This document shows, piece by piece, positions 26,884-35,334 of a stretch of DNA of 64,000 nt. How positions within the stretch are numbered: position 1 is the first letter of the stretch; every line of letters starts with the position of its first letter. The stretch is from Gemmatimonadota bacterium (GTDB lineage: Bacteria; Gemmatimonadota; Gemmatimonadetes; Gemmatimonadales; Gemmatimonadaceae), in assembly GCA_016704465.1 (NCBI GenBank), contig JADJAD010000017.1:1-64000 (forward strand). Reading direction: 5' to 3'. A program made the position numbers and the translations under genes. Below the pieces are notes generated by a model. That model was not told where the DNA came from, searched no databases, and worked only from the letters and a program-made list of their open reading frames with translations.

Positions 26884-27843
26884 CTACTTCACGCGCGCCA
26901 GTGCCTCGTCCAGCATCTTCACGAGCGTTGCGCGGTCGTAGCTGAACTCGTGGCCGCCGTTGAGCTGCACCAGTTCGTCGATCGCCTTCCGGATCGTCAC
27001 CTCGGCCTGGCGCGCCGCTGGAACCACCATGTAACGCATGCGCGGTTCCGGCGCCAGCAGTGCGTGCGCTGCTGCGGCCGCGACCGAGTCCGGTTCCGGA
27101 TAGTTGTCGTACTGGCCCATCGCCGTCAGCATGCCGCGCATCTGCGTCTCGAACGGCGTCCCGGCCGTGCGCGCCAGCGCGGCCTCGACCTGGGCCATCG
27201 TGTTGCGGCCGATCTCGGAGCGGTAGTTCCCGGGCTCGATCAGGCTCGATGTCACGCCGTAGCGCGCCATCTCCGCGCCTAACGCGTCACCGAACGCCTC
27301 GACCGCGTGCTTGCTCATGCTGTACGCCCCGAAGAACGGGCCGGACAGGATGCCGGAGATCGAGCTGATCGTGACCACTCGCCCCTTGGACTCGATCAGG
27401 AGCGGGGCGAACGCCTTGGTGATGCGATACGGGCCGAACGTGTTGACGTCGAACAACGCGGTCAGCTCCCGTTCCTCGATCTCGATGAGCGGGCCGACCA
27501 CGGCCACGCCCGCGTTGTTCACCACCCCATGCAACCCGCGCCCCCCACGCCGGACCGTCTCCACCGCCGCCGCAATCTCGGACGGAACGGTCACGTCCAG
27601 CCGGACCCCCTGCACGTTCGGGATCCGCGACAACTCGGCGATGTCTTCCGCCTTTCGCGCCCCGGCATAGACGAACAGCCCCTGCTTGGCGAGCGTCTCG
27701 GTGATCCGCCGACCGATGCCGCTACTGGCACCGGTGACGAGCACGGCGCGCTGCGCCGAGGTCGCTTGCTGCGCGGCGATCGTCAGCGTCGGTGTCGTTA
27801 CAGACAGAAACAGAGCGGGAAGCAGCCAGCGCATGCGTCGCAT
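26884..27843 (-). CDS. SDR-family oxidoreductase with Sec signal peptide
   Basis: 319 residues. A cleavable signal (MRRMRWLLPALFLSVTTPTL, cut near AAQQ) precedes a classical SDR: TGASSGIG, NNAGV, the Ser in ISSISG and the YSMSK pair. NAD(P) enzymes of this type usually stay in the cytoplasm, so the export signal is unusual. It lies 64 bases before the Tat-exported epimerase-like gene, and a shared periplasmic oxidoreductase role is possible. Confidence 0.78.
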   Translation of the reverse strand: MRRMRWLLPALFLSVTTPTLTIAAQQATSAQRAVLVTGASSGIGRRITETLAKQGLFVYAGARKAEDIAELSRIPNVQGVRLDVTVPSEIAAAVETVRRGGRGLHGVVNNAGVAVVGPLIEIEERELTALFDVNTFGPYRITKAFAPLLIESKGRVVTISSISGILSGPFFGAYSMSKHAVEAFGDALGAEMARYGVTSSLIEPGNYRSEIGRNTMAQVEAALARTAGTPFETQMRGMLTAMGQYDNYPEPDSVAAAAAHALLAPEPRMRYMVVPAARQAEVTIRKAIDELVQLNGGHEFSYDRATLVKMLDEALARVK

Positions 27844-27969
27844 CGCGTCCTCGGCAGGTGGTCGGGGCGAACAGAACCACCTAACCTACGGCCGGTACAG
27901 GGGTGCGCCATGCAGCAGGGACGAGACGTTTCTGCGGGCCCGCTACCGTGCCGAAGGGGCGTTGGGGCG

Positions 27970-27995
27970 GCGACGGCGCGCGCGTTCGCCGTCGC
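27970..27995 (-). terminator. Hairpin after the cNMP-binding protein gene
   Basis: A 9-bp stem (GCGACGGCG) with an 8-nt loop lies just past the stop at 28004. There is no U-tract. Confidence 0.5.
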
Positions 27996-28003
27996 GCCGC
28001 AGC

Positions 28004-28630
28004 TCAGGCCGAGTCGGCAGCTCCAGGCGGGGCGACGGTGCCGGGCGAGGCGGCACCGTTGCCCTGAGCCGGCGGCGACGGGCGCACGAGGTCGTGGTCG
28101 AGGTGGTCCACCAGCATCCCGGTCGTCTGTCGCAGGAGCTGGGCGATCGCCTCAGCCACCATCATCGCGAACTTCAGGGCAAGGTCCGGGCGCTCCTCGC
28201 TCATCAGGTCGAAGTCCTCGCGCGACAGCACGAGAATCGTCGTGGGCTCTGCGCTGGTCGCGGTCGCCGAGCGCGCCGCGCCGTCGATCAGCGACATCTC
28301 GCCGACCATCTTCCCCTCGCCCAGTCGCGCGACCACCCGCTCGTGCAGTCCCGAATCCCCCTTTCGGATCTCCAGCGCCCCCGCGACGATGATCGCGGCG
28401 AAGGCATCGCTGTCCCCTTCGTGAAAGAGGACCGTGCCGGCGGCCAGCCGGAAATACTGGAGGTAGCTCCCGATCCCTTCTTCCTCCTTCCAACTCAGGC
28501 GGTGGCTCCACCGCGTCCCGTCCAGCAGCTCGGCGCGCTGGCGCGGGGTAGACGACACCAGCGCCGCGCCACGAGCGCGCAGCGTGTCGAGGACGGATGG
28601 CCGAGGAGGTACGACGCTGATGCGAGTCAT
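28004..28630 (-). CDS. Cyclic-nucleotide-binding (Crp-type) domain protein without DNA-binding domain
   Basis: 208 residues. The beta-barrel cNMP-binding domain occupies about residues 55-165 (GTVLFHEGDSDAFAAIIVAG, then GEMSLIDGAARSATATS, the phosphate-binding cassette). No helix-turn-helix follows, only a Pro/Gly-rich tail. It is therefore a sensor or adaptor rather than a transcription factor. It lies between the SDR and the Asp-box protein on the same strand. Confidence 0.8.
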   Translation of the reverse strand: MTRISVVPPRPSVLDTLRARGAALVSSTPRQRAELLDGTRWSHRLSWKEEEGIGSYLQYFRLAAGTVLFHEGDSDAFAAIIVAGALEIRKGDSGLHERVVARLGEGKMVGEMSLIDGAARSATATSAEPTTILVLSREDFDLMSEERPDLALKFAMMVAEAIAQLLRQTTGMLVDHLDHDLVRPSPPAQGNGAASPGTVAPPGAADSA

Positions 28631-28665
28631 CGAAGGGAAGTTTCGGCCGGGGGCGCTGCGGTCTT

Positions 28666-28701
28666 GAGCGCGCCCGTGAGCGCGCCCGTGAGCGCGCCCA
28701 G
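28666..28701. repeat. 12-bp tandem repeat in the gap
   Basis: Three units of GAGCGCGCCCGT, the last ending AG, lie in the 95-base gap between the cNMP-binding gene and the Asp-box protein stop. Confidence 0.65.
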
Positions 28702-28725
28702 GGCCGGCCGGACGCCGCGCGGGCG

Positions 28726-31700
28726 CTACTTCACCGTCGCCAGCAGTGCATCGAGGCGCTGCAGGGCGGCGACCGCGGCAGTCCTGACCTGCGACGTCGG
28801 CGCGAAGTCGGCGCCATCGACGATGTCCAGCAGCTGCGTGAGGTCCCCGCTGACGCGCGTGAGCGTCGAGGCGCCGCCACCGCCGCCGCCGAACCCGCGC
28901 CCTCCCCCGCCGATCACGCCCGCCAGCGCCCGCGCCCTCGCATCATTCCCGGCCGCGCTCGCGGCAGTTTGCAGCTGCCGGGCACGCGCGATCCCGTCGG
29001 CCGCGCGGTCGATCCCCGCCGTCAGCCGCAGCGCGAGGGCGTGCTGGGCCTGGATCCCCGCCGGCGTCGTCTTCACCCGTGGGTCCATGCGGACCGTCAG
29101 CGGCTGCGTCAGCCTCGTCCCGTCCACCGTGAGCCGGACGCTATAGCGCCCCGGCGCCACGAACGGCCCCAGCGGCTCGGGGACGGTCTGCCCGGGAATC
29201 GCCGAGATCGGGTACGAGAAGGAGAGCACACGCGGGCGCGGATGGCGCAGGTCCCAGACAAAACGGTGCAAGCCGGCGTCGGCACGCAGCACCGGCTTCG
29301 GGCGAATCCACCAGTCGGGCCAGTGTCCCTCATCGCGCGGATCGGGGACGTCGACCTCCCCCTGGTCGTAGCGGCGCACGACCGTCCCCGCCGCATCGAG
29401 GATCTCGAGCGTCAGCGACGTGGCCGGGCGCGCGAGCGAGTAGTGCAGGATGGCCCCGTCGGGTGGGTTGAGTGCGCGCGGTTCATCCACCGGGAGCGGC
29501 GTGTCGGTGTACATCGAGTAGCGCACACGCGTCGCCAGCGCCGGCTTGAACAGGTGCGCAGCCTTCGCGCCCGGGTTGGACGCCATCTCGCGTAGCGGCG
29601 AGATATCATCGAGGATCCAGAAGCCGCGCCCGTGCGTCCCCACCACCAGGTCGTCGTCCTTGATGACCAGGTCGCGAATCGATGTCGCCGGCATGTTGAC
29701 CTGCAGCGACTCCCAGTGGTCCCCGTCGTCGAACGAGACCCAGACCTTCGTCTCGCTCCCCGCGTAGAGCAGTCCCCGCCGCTTCGGGTCTTCGCGCACC
29801 ACGTTGATCGTGGCCCCGCTGTCGATCCCGGTGACGATGCGCCGCCAGGTGCGGCCCCCATCGCGCGTGCGGAAGATGTGCGGACGCAGGTCGTCGAGCC
29901 GGATGGTGTTGATGGCGGCGAATGCGGTCAGCGAGTCGAAGTGCCCGGCATCCATGAGCGACACCTTGGCCCACGGGCCGATCTCGGGCGGCGTCACGTT
30001 GCGCCACGAGCGCCCGCCGTTCATCGTCACGTGAATCAGCCCGTCGTCCGACCCGGCCCAGATGATGGACTCGCGCAGGTAGCTCGGCGCGATGGTGTAC
30101 ACCACCCCGGGATGTCGCGCGCGGGCGCTGGCGGTGTTCGAATACACGCCCACGTTCGCCGGAACCACGGAGTCGCGGCGCGTGAGGTCGGGCGAGATCT
30201 CGGTCCAGTTGTTGCCGCCGTCCACCGTCTGCCAGATGGTATTGGCGCCGAAGTACAGCTTGCGCGGGTTGGTCGGGGCGAACAGGACGGGCGCCGTGCG
30301 AATCATCCGATAGTTGCCGTCGCGGAACGGCTTCGGCGCGACGTTCTGTGTCTGGCCGGTGCGATAGTCGAACCGGGTGACCTTGCCGCCGTACATGATG
30401 TCGGGGTTGAGCGGGTCGGGGGCGACGTAGCCATACTCCTCCACCCCCACCGGCCGCCATTCGCGAAAGGTGATCTGCCCGTCGTTACCGCGACTCAGCA
30501 CGCACGCCGAACCCGATTCCTGCTGCCCGCCGCACACGCGATACGGCCACGAGTAGTCGGTGGTCACGTGATAGAACTGCGCCGTCGGCTGGTTGTACCA
30601 CGAACTCCAGCTCTCGCCGCCATTCACCGTGATGATCGCCCCCTGGTCCGAGGCAATCAGGATGATGTCGGTGTTGTCGGGGTTGATCCAGATGCGGTGG
30701 TAGTCGTCGCCGCCAGGTGCACCGCGGATCATCTTCCAGGTCACCCCGGCATCGGCCGACTTCCACGTCACGATGCTCGCGCTGTACACGATGTCCGCGT
30801 TCTTCGGGTCGACCTTCACCTCGGCGAAGTCCGAGCCGCGGTTGTGCACGCGCTCATCCGTGGATGTCTTGGTCCACGTCGCGCCGCCGTCGTCGGAGCG
30901 ATAGATCCCGCTGCGCGACTCGGCGTCGATCGTGATGTACAGGCGCTGCGGTCGGCTCGGCGACACGGCGATCCCGATGCGGCCGAGCCCCTCGGCCGGC
31001 GTCGGCAGTCCGTGCATGATCGGCGTCCAGTTGTCGCCACCATCCGTCGACTTGAACAGACCGGTCCCCGGCCCCTGCCACACCCCGTTCTCCCACGGCC
31101 CCTGCCGCGCTTCCCAGAGCGCCGCATAGAGCGTGTTGGGATCGTTCGGGGCCATCACGATGTCGATCGCCCCGGTATTCTCGTCCTTCCCCAGCACCTT
31201 CGAGAACGAGCGCCCGCCGTCGAGCGAGCGGTACAGGCCACGCTCGGCATTGGGGCCGTATGGATGGCCCAGCACCGCGACGAACAGCCGGTCGGGGTTG
31301 CGTGGATCGATCGCGATCTGGGGAATCTGTTGGGCATCGCGCAGGCCGAGATGCGTCCACGTCTTGCCGGCATCGGTCGACTTGTACATCCCGTCGCCCG
31401 TGGAAAGGTCGGGGCGCTGCAGCCCCTCGCCGCTCCCGATGTAGATCACGTTCGGATCGCTCGGGGCCACCGCCAGCGCCCCGATCGACCCGCTCGGCTG
31501 GCCGTCGAAGATCGGGGTCCAGGTCCGGCCGAAATCGGTGGTCTTCCACGCCCCGCCGTTGACGGCGGCGATGTAGAAGAGATTCGGCTGTTGCGGGACG
31601 CCGGTGGCCGCCTTGGTGCGTCCCGCGCGGAACGGACCGATGTGGCGCCACTGCATCTCCTGATACTGCGATGTCGGTGATCCCTGCGCGGCCGCAACGG

Positions 31701-31773
31701 ACGCCGCCAGGATGGCGGGCACGGCGGCGGCGAGCGCGATGACAAGCAAGCGACGGGACGCGGAGGTTACCAT
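28726..31773 (-). CDS. Secreted sortilin-like (VPS10/BNR) beta-propeller protein
   Basis: 1015 residues with a signal peptide at the start MVTSASRRLLVIALAAAV. About eleven Asp-box repeats follow the S/T-x-D-x-G-x-x-W pattern, for example STDGGDNWTPI, SDDGGATWTKTS and TVDGGNNWTEI. They would build one or two propellers as in sortilin or sialidase folds. A C-terminal Ig-like and helical part with a Gly-rich stretch (GGGGRGFGGGGGG) follows. Proteins like this are often labelled glycosyl hydrolase, but no catalytic Asp/Glu/Tyr set is evident. The start at 31773 excludes a long low-complexity upstream extension. Confidence 0.85.
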   Translation of the reverse strand: MVTSASRRLLVIALAAAVPAILAASVAAAQGSPTSQYQEMQWRHIGPFRAGRTKAATGVPQQPNLFYIAAVNGGAWKTTDFGRTWTPIFDGQPSGSIGALAVAPSDPNVIYIGSGEGLQRPDLSTGDGMYKSTDAGKTWTHLGLRDAQQIPQIAIDPRNPDRLFVAVLGHPYGPNAERGLYRSLDGGRSFSKVLGKDENTGAIDIVMAPNDPNTLYAALWEARQGPWENGVWQGPGTGLFKSTDGGDNWTPIMHGLPTPAEGLGRIGIAVSPSRPQRLYITIDAESRSGIYRSDDGGATWTKTSTDERVHNRGSDFAEVKVDPKNADIVYSASIVTWKSADAGVTWKMIRGAPGGDDYHRIWINPDNTDIILIASDQGAIITVNGGESWSSWYNQPTAQFYHVTTDYSWPYRVCGGQQESGSACVLSRGNDGQITFREWRPVGVEEYGYVAPDPLNPDIMYGGKVTRFDYRTGQTQNVAPKPFRDGNYRMIRTAPVLFAPTNPRKLYFGANTIWQTVDGGNNWTEISPDLTRRDSVVPANVGVYSNTASARARHPGVVYTIAPSYLRESIIWAGSDDGLIHVTMNGGRSWRNVTPPEIGPWAKVSLMDAGHFDSLTAFAAINTIRLDDLRPHIFRTRDGGRTWRRIVTGIDSGATINVVREDPKRRGLLYAGSETKVWVSFDDGDHWESLQVNMPATSIRDLVIKDDDLVVGTHGRGFWILDDISPLREMASNPGAKAAHLFKPALATRVRYSMYTDTPLPVDEPRALNPPDGAILHYSLARPATSLTLEILDAAGTVVRRYDQGEVDVPDPRDEGHWPDWWIRPKPVLRADAGLHRFVWDLRHPRPRVLSFSYPISAIPGQTVPEPLGPFVAPGRYSVRLTVDGTRLTQPLTVRMDPRVKTTPAGIQAQHALALRLTAGIDRAADGIARARQLQTAASAAGNDARARALAGVIGGGGRGFGGGGGGASTLTRVSGDLTQLLDIVDGADFAPTSQVRTAAVAALQRLDALLATVK

Positions 31774-31874
31774 GGAGCGCTTTTCCGAGAATGGTGGAAC
31801 GGATGCGACGACGGCGCTACCCGGCGCCGCTGCTGCCTGTAGTACGCGCGCGGCCCGTCGATCGCTCGCCCCTC

Positions 31875-32741
31875 TCAGAAGGGCTGTTGGCCACGAATCG
31901 CCTGCGAGAAGTCGTCGCCGAGCCCCGCACGCCTCGCCCGGTCGTTGATGCGATAGCGCTGCCGCACCTCCTCGATCGTCCCTCCCGCCTCGATGAGCCC
32001 CAGCGACAGCGCCAGGTCGTCGGCGTAACCAGGCATGATCGTGCGCAGGCTCCACGGCACGCGCCCTGGAATCAGGGTGTTCACATGATCGACGATGTTC
32101 GACGTGCAGTTGTTGGTGAGCGTGTTGTAGAACTCCGGTGTGTCCTGCACGGCGTTGGCGCGGCGCAGCATCTCCACGAACATCTGTCGCGTGCGATCGC
32201 GCGATGAGTTGACAGGATAGACGTGCACATCGTCGCCGTCGAACAGGGCCCGTCGCCCGACCAGGTCGCGCTCCGTGCCGATGACGTACGCCAGCTCGAA
32301 GCGCCGCAGCATGCCCGCGAGCAGGCCATACTCCTCCCGCGCCTCTCGACGCGCCTCGACCGAGATCGCGAGGAACTCGCCGTCGCTGAAGCCGAAGGAC
32401 ACGAACGCATGGGCCGGACCTCGCCAGCTGGTCGAGAACGGCGTGAGGATGAACCAGGCCGACTCCAGCTGCGACAGGTCGTAGGTGTGGGAACGGTGGC
32501 GCGGGGTGAAAGACGTTGCCGATGTGTAGGCGAAGTCGCGCACATCGCGCACGGTGACCAGCGAGTCGTTCACGAAATCGGCCCGGGCGAGGCGCGCATG
32601 ATCCGGGGCCCATGCCCGACGCGCGGACGGGGCCTGCGGTGCTGCGACGATCAGCCAGCCGACGCCGAGCGCCGCAGTGAGCGCCGCAGTCAGCGCGACG
32701 GCGCCGCGCTTCCACCGTCCAGCGCTGCCGGATCCGGTCAA
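31875..32741 (-). CDS. Lnb-like DUF4105 periplasmic protein
   Basis: 288 residues from a TTG that sits inside a 17-bp tandem repeat. A membrane or signal segment is followed by a DUF4105-type domain. The conserved YNTLTNNCTSNIV with its Cys matches the lipoprotein N-acyltransferase Lnb catalytic region, and HAFVSFGF supplies the matching His. The role could be acyl transfer to lipoproteins or a related thiol hydrolase activity, which is inferred. Start choice is weak because the repeats provide several TTG codons. Confidence 0.65.
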   Translation of the reverse strand: MTGSGSAGRWKRGAVALTAALTAALGVGWLIVAAPQAPSARRAWAPDHARLARADFVNDSLVTVRDVRDFAYTSATSFTPRHRSHTYDLSQLESAWFILTPFSTSWRGPAHAFVSFGFSDGEFLAISVEARREAREEYGLLAGMLRRFELAYVIGTERDLVGRRALFDGDDVHVYPVNSSRDRTRQMFVEMLRRANAVQDTPEFYNTLTNNCTSNIVDHVNTLIPGRVPWSLRTIMPGYADDLALSLGLIEAGGTIEEVRQRYRINDRARRAGLGDDFSQAIRGQQPF

Positions 32742-32838
32742 CTCGCTGTCCTCGTCAACTCGCTGTCCTCGTCAACTCGCCGTCCTCGTCAACTCGCCGT
32801 CCTCGTCAACTCGCCGTCCTCGTCAGCTCGCCGCCGTC
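32737..32838. repeat. 17-bp tandem repeat array
   Basis: Six units of GTCAACTCGCCGTCCTC, some with T for C and the last degenerate, span the Lnb-like start codon and the end of the symporter gene. A unit change would alter the frame of anything read across it. Confidence 0.85.
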
Positions 32839-34070
32839 GCCGGCGGGCTCCCCCGCGCGACGATGACGAGCGCGGTCATGTGCGCGGTCACGTTCAGCAC
32901 GGTCTTGAAGAAGTCGGGGATCGCATCGACCGCGATCAGCAGGCCGACCGCCTCGGGCGGCAGGCCGAGCGTGACGAAGATCGGCGTGATGATGAGGAGG
33001 CCGCCGCTGGGAATGCCGGGGACCGCGAAGTTCATGACGACCGCCGCCAGCGACAACGTGGCGATGGACAGCGCGCCGAACGGCAGGTCGTACAGCCGCG
33101 AGATGAACAACCCGTACGTCACCCACGTGATGGCGCCGGAGAGCCGGAAGATGGCCACGCCGAACGGCAGGACGAAGGCGGCAACCTCGCGCCGCACATG
33201 CAGCGTGCGTTCTGCCGAATCGAGCAGTGCCGGGAGCGACGCCAGCGATGAGCGCGTCGACATGGCCACGACCTGTGCCGGAATCATGGCGCGGGCGAAG
33301 GTGCCGGGGGCCACACGGCCGCCGATGATCGCGATCGGGTAGAGCAGGAGGATGCCCGCGACCAGGAGGGCAATCTGCGCGACGAGGTAGAAGCCAATGA
33401 GCCCCGCCGCCTCGCCCCCGAGCTTGGCTCCCAGCGTGATGGCCAGCGCGCCGATCCCCACGGGTGAAAACCAGAGCACTCCGCGCACCACGCCGAGCAT
33501 GGCCTCGCCCGTCCCGCGGAAGACGCCGACGACCGCGGCGCGGGAATCGGCCGGGAGCGTCGAGACCGCGAGGGCGAAGGCGACGGTGAAGACGATCAGC
33601 GGCAGCATCGCCCCGTCAGCCGCCGCAGCCACCGGATTGACCGGGATGAGCGAGGTGAGCCACGTGGAGAACGGCGGGACCACCACCGTCCCCGCCCCAC
33701 TGGCCGCCGCCTGCGACCGCAGGGTCGACGCGGCCACGGCATCTATCTGCAGGCGCTCGAACATCGGCGGCGAGGCGATAGCCGAGCAGAGCGCCATGAG
33801 GGCGAGGAGCCCGACGAAGGTGGCGAGCGCGCGCCCGCCCATGCGCCCGACAACCCGCAGGTCTCCCAGCGAGTCCACGCCGGTCACCAGGAGGGCGATA
33901 ACCAGCGGGACCACGGTCATCCGGATCGCGTTGACCCACAGCGTCCCAACCGGTTCACTCACCGTCAGGAGGACCGCGGAGAACGACGGCGCGTAGGCCG
34001 ATGCGAGCGACCCGACGGCGAAGCCGCCGACGAGGGAGAGGATGGCCGCGGGGCCGCCGCCGATTTTCAT
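32823..34070 (-). CDS. Dicarboxylate/amino acid:cation symporter (DAACS/SLC1 family)
   Basis: 415 residues from ATG 34070. It has eight membrane helices, two re-entrant loops and the family marks ANPVAAAADGAMLPLIVFTV-like HP1, MSTRSSLASLP (substrate-binding Ser-rich motif) and NFAVPGIPSGGLLI. It imports dicarboxylates or acidic amino acids with Na+ or H+. It is a single gene and ends within the 17-bp repeats. Confidence 0.88.
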   Translation of the reverse strand: MKIGGGPAAILSLVGGFAVGSLASAYAPSFSAVLLTVSEPVGTLWVNAIRMTVVPLVIALLVTGVDSLGDLRVVGRMGGRALATFVGLLALMALCSAIASPPMFERLQIDAVAASTLRSQAAASGAGTVVVPPFSTWLTSLIPVNPVAAAADGAMLPLIVFTVAFALAVSTLPADSRAAVVGVFRGTGEAMLGVVRGVLWFSPVGIGALAITLGAKLGGEAAGLIGFYLVAQIALLVAGILLLYPIAIIGGRVAPGTFARAMIPAQVVAMSTRSSLASLPALLDSAERTLHVRREVAAFVLPFGVAIFRLSGAITWVTYGLFISRLYDLPFGALSIATLSLAAVVMNFAVPGIPSGGLLIITPIFVTLGLPPEAVGLLIAVDAIPDFFKTVLNVTAHMTALVIVARGSPPATAAS

Positions 34071-34103
34071 GGCCCCAATGCTACGGCGCGCGACGTCGTC
34101 CCT

Positions 34104-34123
34104 CAACCACCAGCCGGTGGTTG
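34104..34123 (-). terminator. Tetraloop hairpin after the barrel protein gene
   Basis: A perfect 8-bp stem (CAACCACC) with an AGCC loop lies downstream of the stop at 34171 and before the symporter start. It is a terminator-like element without a U-tract. Confidence 0.45.
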
Positions 34124-34170
34124 GCGTCGGTGACCACCGTCGTTAGGTCAGGCGCACCGTGCCTCGTGCA

Positions 34171-34911
34171 CTAGAACAGCCCCCACTTGAACCCCAGGCG
34201 CCACATGAGGATCGGGGTCTCCCCTTCCTTGATGTTCAGCTGCACGTTGCCATTCGGCAGGTCGATGATGTCGCCCTTGCGCAGGTAGCGCGTGTTGCCG
34301 TTGCCGTGGTAGCGCACCCCGATGTCGATCGCCCCCTGCTTCGTCGTGCCAACCGGGATGAGGATCCCGCCGCCACCGGTCCAGGCGAAGGTCGCGTCGT
34401 CGTAGTTGTTGGTGCTGGCGAACTCCTCGTCGTCGAAGCGGCCACTAACACTCGACTGGGTCCAGAACACGGCGAATCCCGCCGTCCCGTTCACGTAGGG
34501 CCGGATCGGCCCGGACGGCGCCGTCAGCTGCGGCCCCACCCCCATCCAGAAGATGTTGTTGGAGGTGGTCAGGTCGACATTGATGCGTCCACCGATGGTG
34601 GAGCTGAGCGGGACGCGCTGGGTCTCGCGACCGTACGTCAGGAAGCCCGCCTCCGCGCCAATGCCGAAGACGCCGGCGCGGTCGAGCTTGTAGTGGATAT
34701 TGCCGTCGCCGCCGAAGCCGCGTTCCACGTTGAGCCGGAAGTCGCCCTGCGGCACCCCGTAGGTGAAGGCACCACCGGCAGTGATTGGCGACCGGCGCGG
34801 CCCGGTCGGCGCCCGTTGCTCATCCCGGTCCACCGAAAAGACCTGGGCAGAAAGCGTCGCCGGCATCACCGCCAGCGACAGCAGCATCCCGGCCCGAATG
34901 TATCGTTGCAT
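34171..34911 (-). CDS. Putative outer-membrane beta-barrel protein
   Basis: 246 residues. The start MQRYIRAGMLLSLAVMPATL is a Sec signal, preceded by GAGGAGCGC. The mature chain alternates hydrophobic and polar residues (GGRINVDLTTSNNIFWMGVG) and ends in MWRLGFKWGLF, with a terminal aromatic residue as outer-membrane strands have. No family was recognised. A palindrome lies 40 bases upstream in the divergent region. Confidence 0.6.
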   Translation of the reverse strand: MQRYIRAGMLLSLAVMPATLSAQVFSVDRDEQRAPTGPRRSPITAGGAFTYGVPQGDFRLNVERGFGGDGNIHYKLDRAGVFGIGAEAGFLTYGRETQRVPLSSTIGGRINVDLTTSNNIFWMGVGPQLTAPSGPIRPYVNGTAGFAVFWTQSSVSGRFDDEEFASTNNYDDATFAWTGGGGILIPVGTTKQGAIDIGVRYHGNGNTRYLRKGDIIDLPNGNVQLNIKEGETPILMWRLGFKWGLF

Positions 34912-34950
34912 GCGCTCCTCGATCTCGTTCCCCTGCCGTTCCACCGACCG

Positions 34951-34973
34951 GCGCGTGCACTCGTTGCACGCGC
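34951..34973. promoter_or_regulatory. 9-bp inverted repeat in divergent region
   Basis: GCGCGTGCA and its complement are separated by CTCGT, between the barrel protein (minus) and the CPXCG protein (plus). It is an operator candidate or hairpin. Confidence 0.4.
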
Positions 34974-35054
34974 GCTTCACGCTTCCTCTGGTACGCCACG
35001 TCCCCCGGCGATGTTTCACCCGCTGCGGCAGCGCCGCGCTACCTTGCATCGGTC

Positions 35055-35288
35055 ATGGAACCGCTCGACGCCGACGACTTCGACACTGGTGACGGAACCG
35101 CCGACACCGACAACTGCGTGCGCTGCCCCCACTGCGGCGAGGAAAACGTGATCTTCCTCGATCCCGGGAGCGGTGCGTCGCAGCAGTACGTGGAGGACTG
35201 TCAGGTGTGCTGCCGGCCGTGGCGCGTCGTCGTGTCGTACGACGCCGACGGGCACGCCAACGTCGACGTGACGCAGCTCGACGAATGA
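35055..35288 (+). CDS. CPXCG-motif cysteine-rich protein
   Basis: 77 residues with an acidic N-terminus and two Cys pairs: CVRCPHCG and CQVCCRPW. These are a probable zinc ribbon matching the small CPXCG family of unknown function. A longer upstream extension exists, but the ATG at 35055 gives the usual family size. It lies 46 bases before the PLP lyase. Confidence 0.75.
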   Translation: MEPLDADDFDTGDGTADTDNCVRCPHCGEENVIFLDPGSGASQQYVEDCQVCCRPWRVVVSYDADGHANVDVTQLDE

Positions 35289-35334
35289 CCGCCGTGCCAT
35301 CCATCCGCGCCCTTCCGCCCTCCCATCGGCTCGC

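Noticed and set aside
28726..32715. Extending the Asp-box protein upstream to a 1329-residue protein
   Set aside because: The added part is low complexity, reads antisense-like through the Lnb-like gene, and lacks a signal; the start at 31773 has a proper signal peptide.
32737..32838. CRISPR array
   Set aside because: Units are contiguous with no spacers and no cas genes are nearby; it is a simple tandem repeat.
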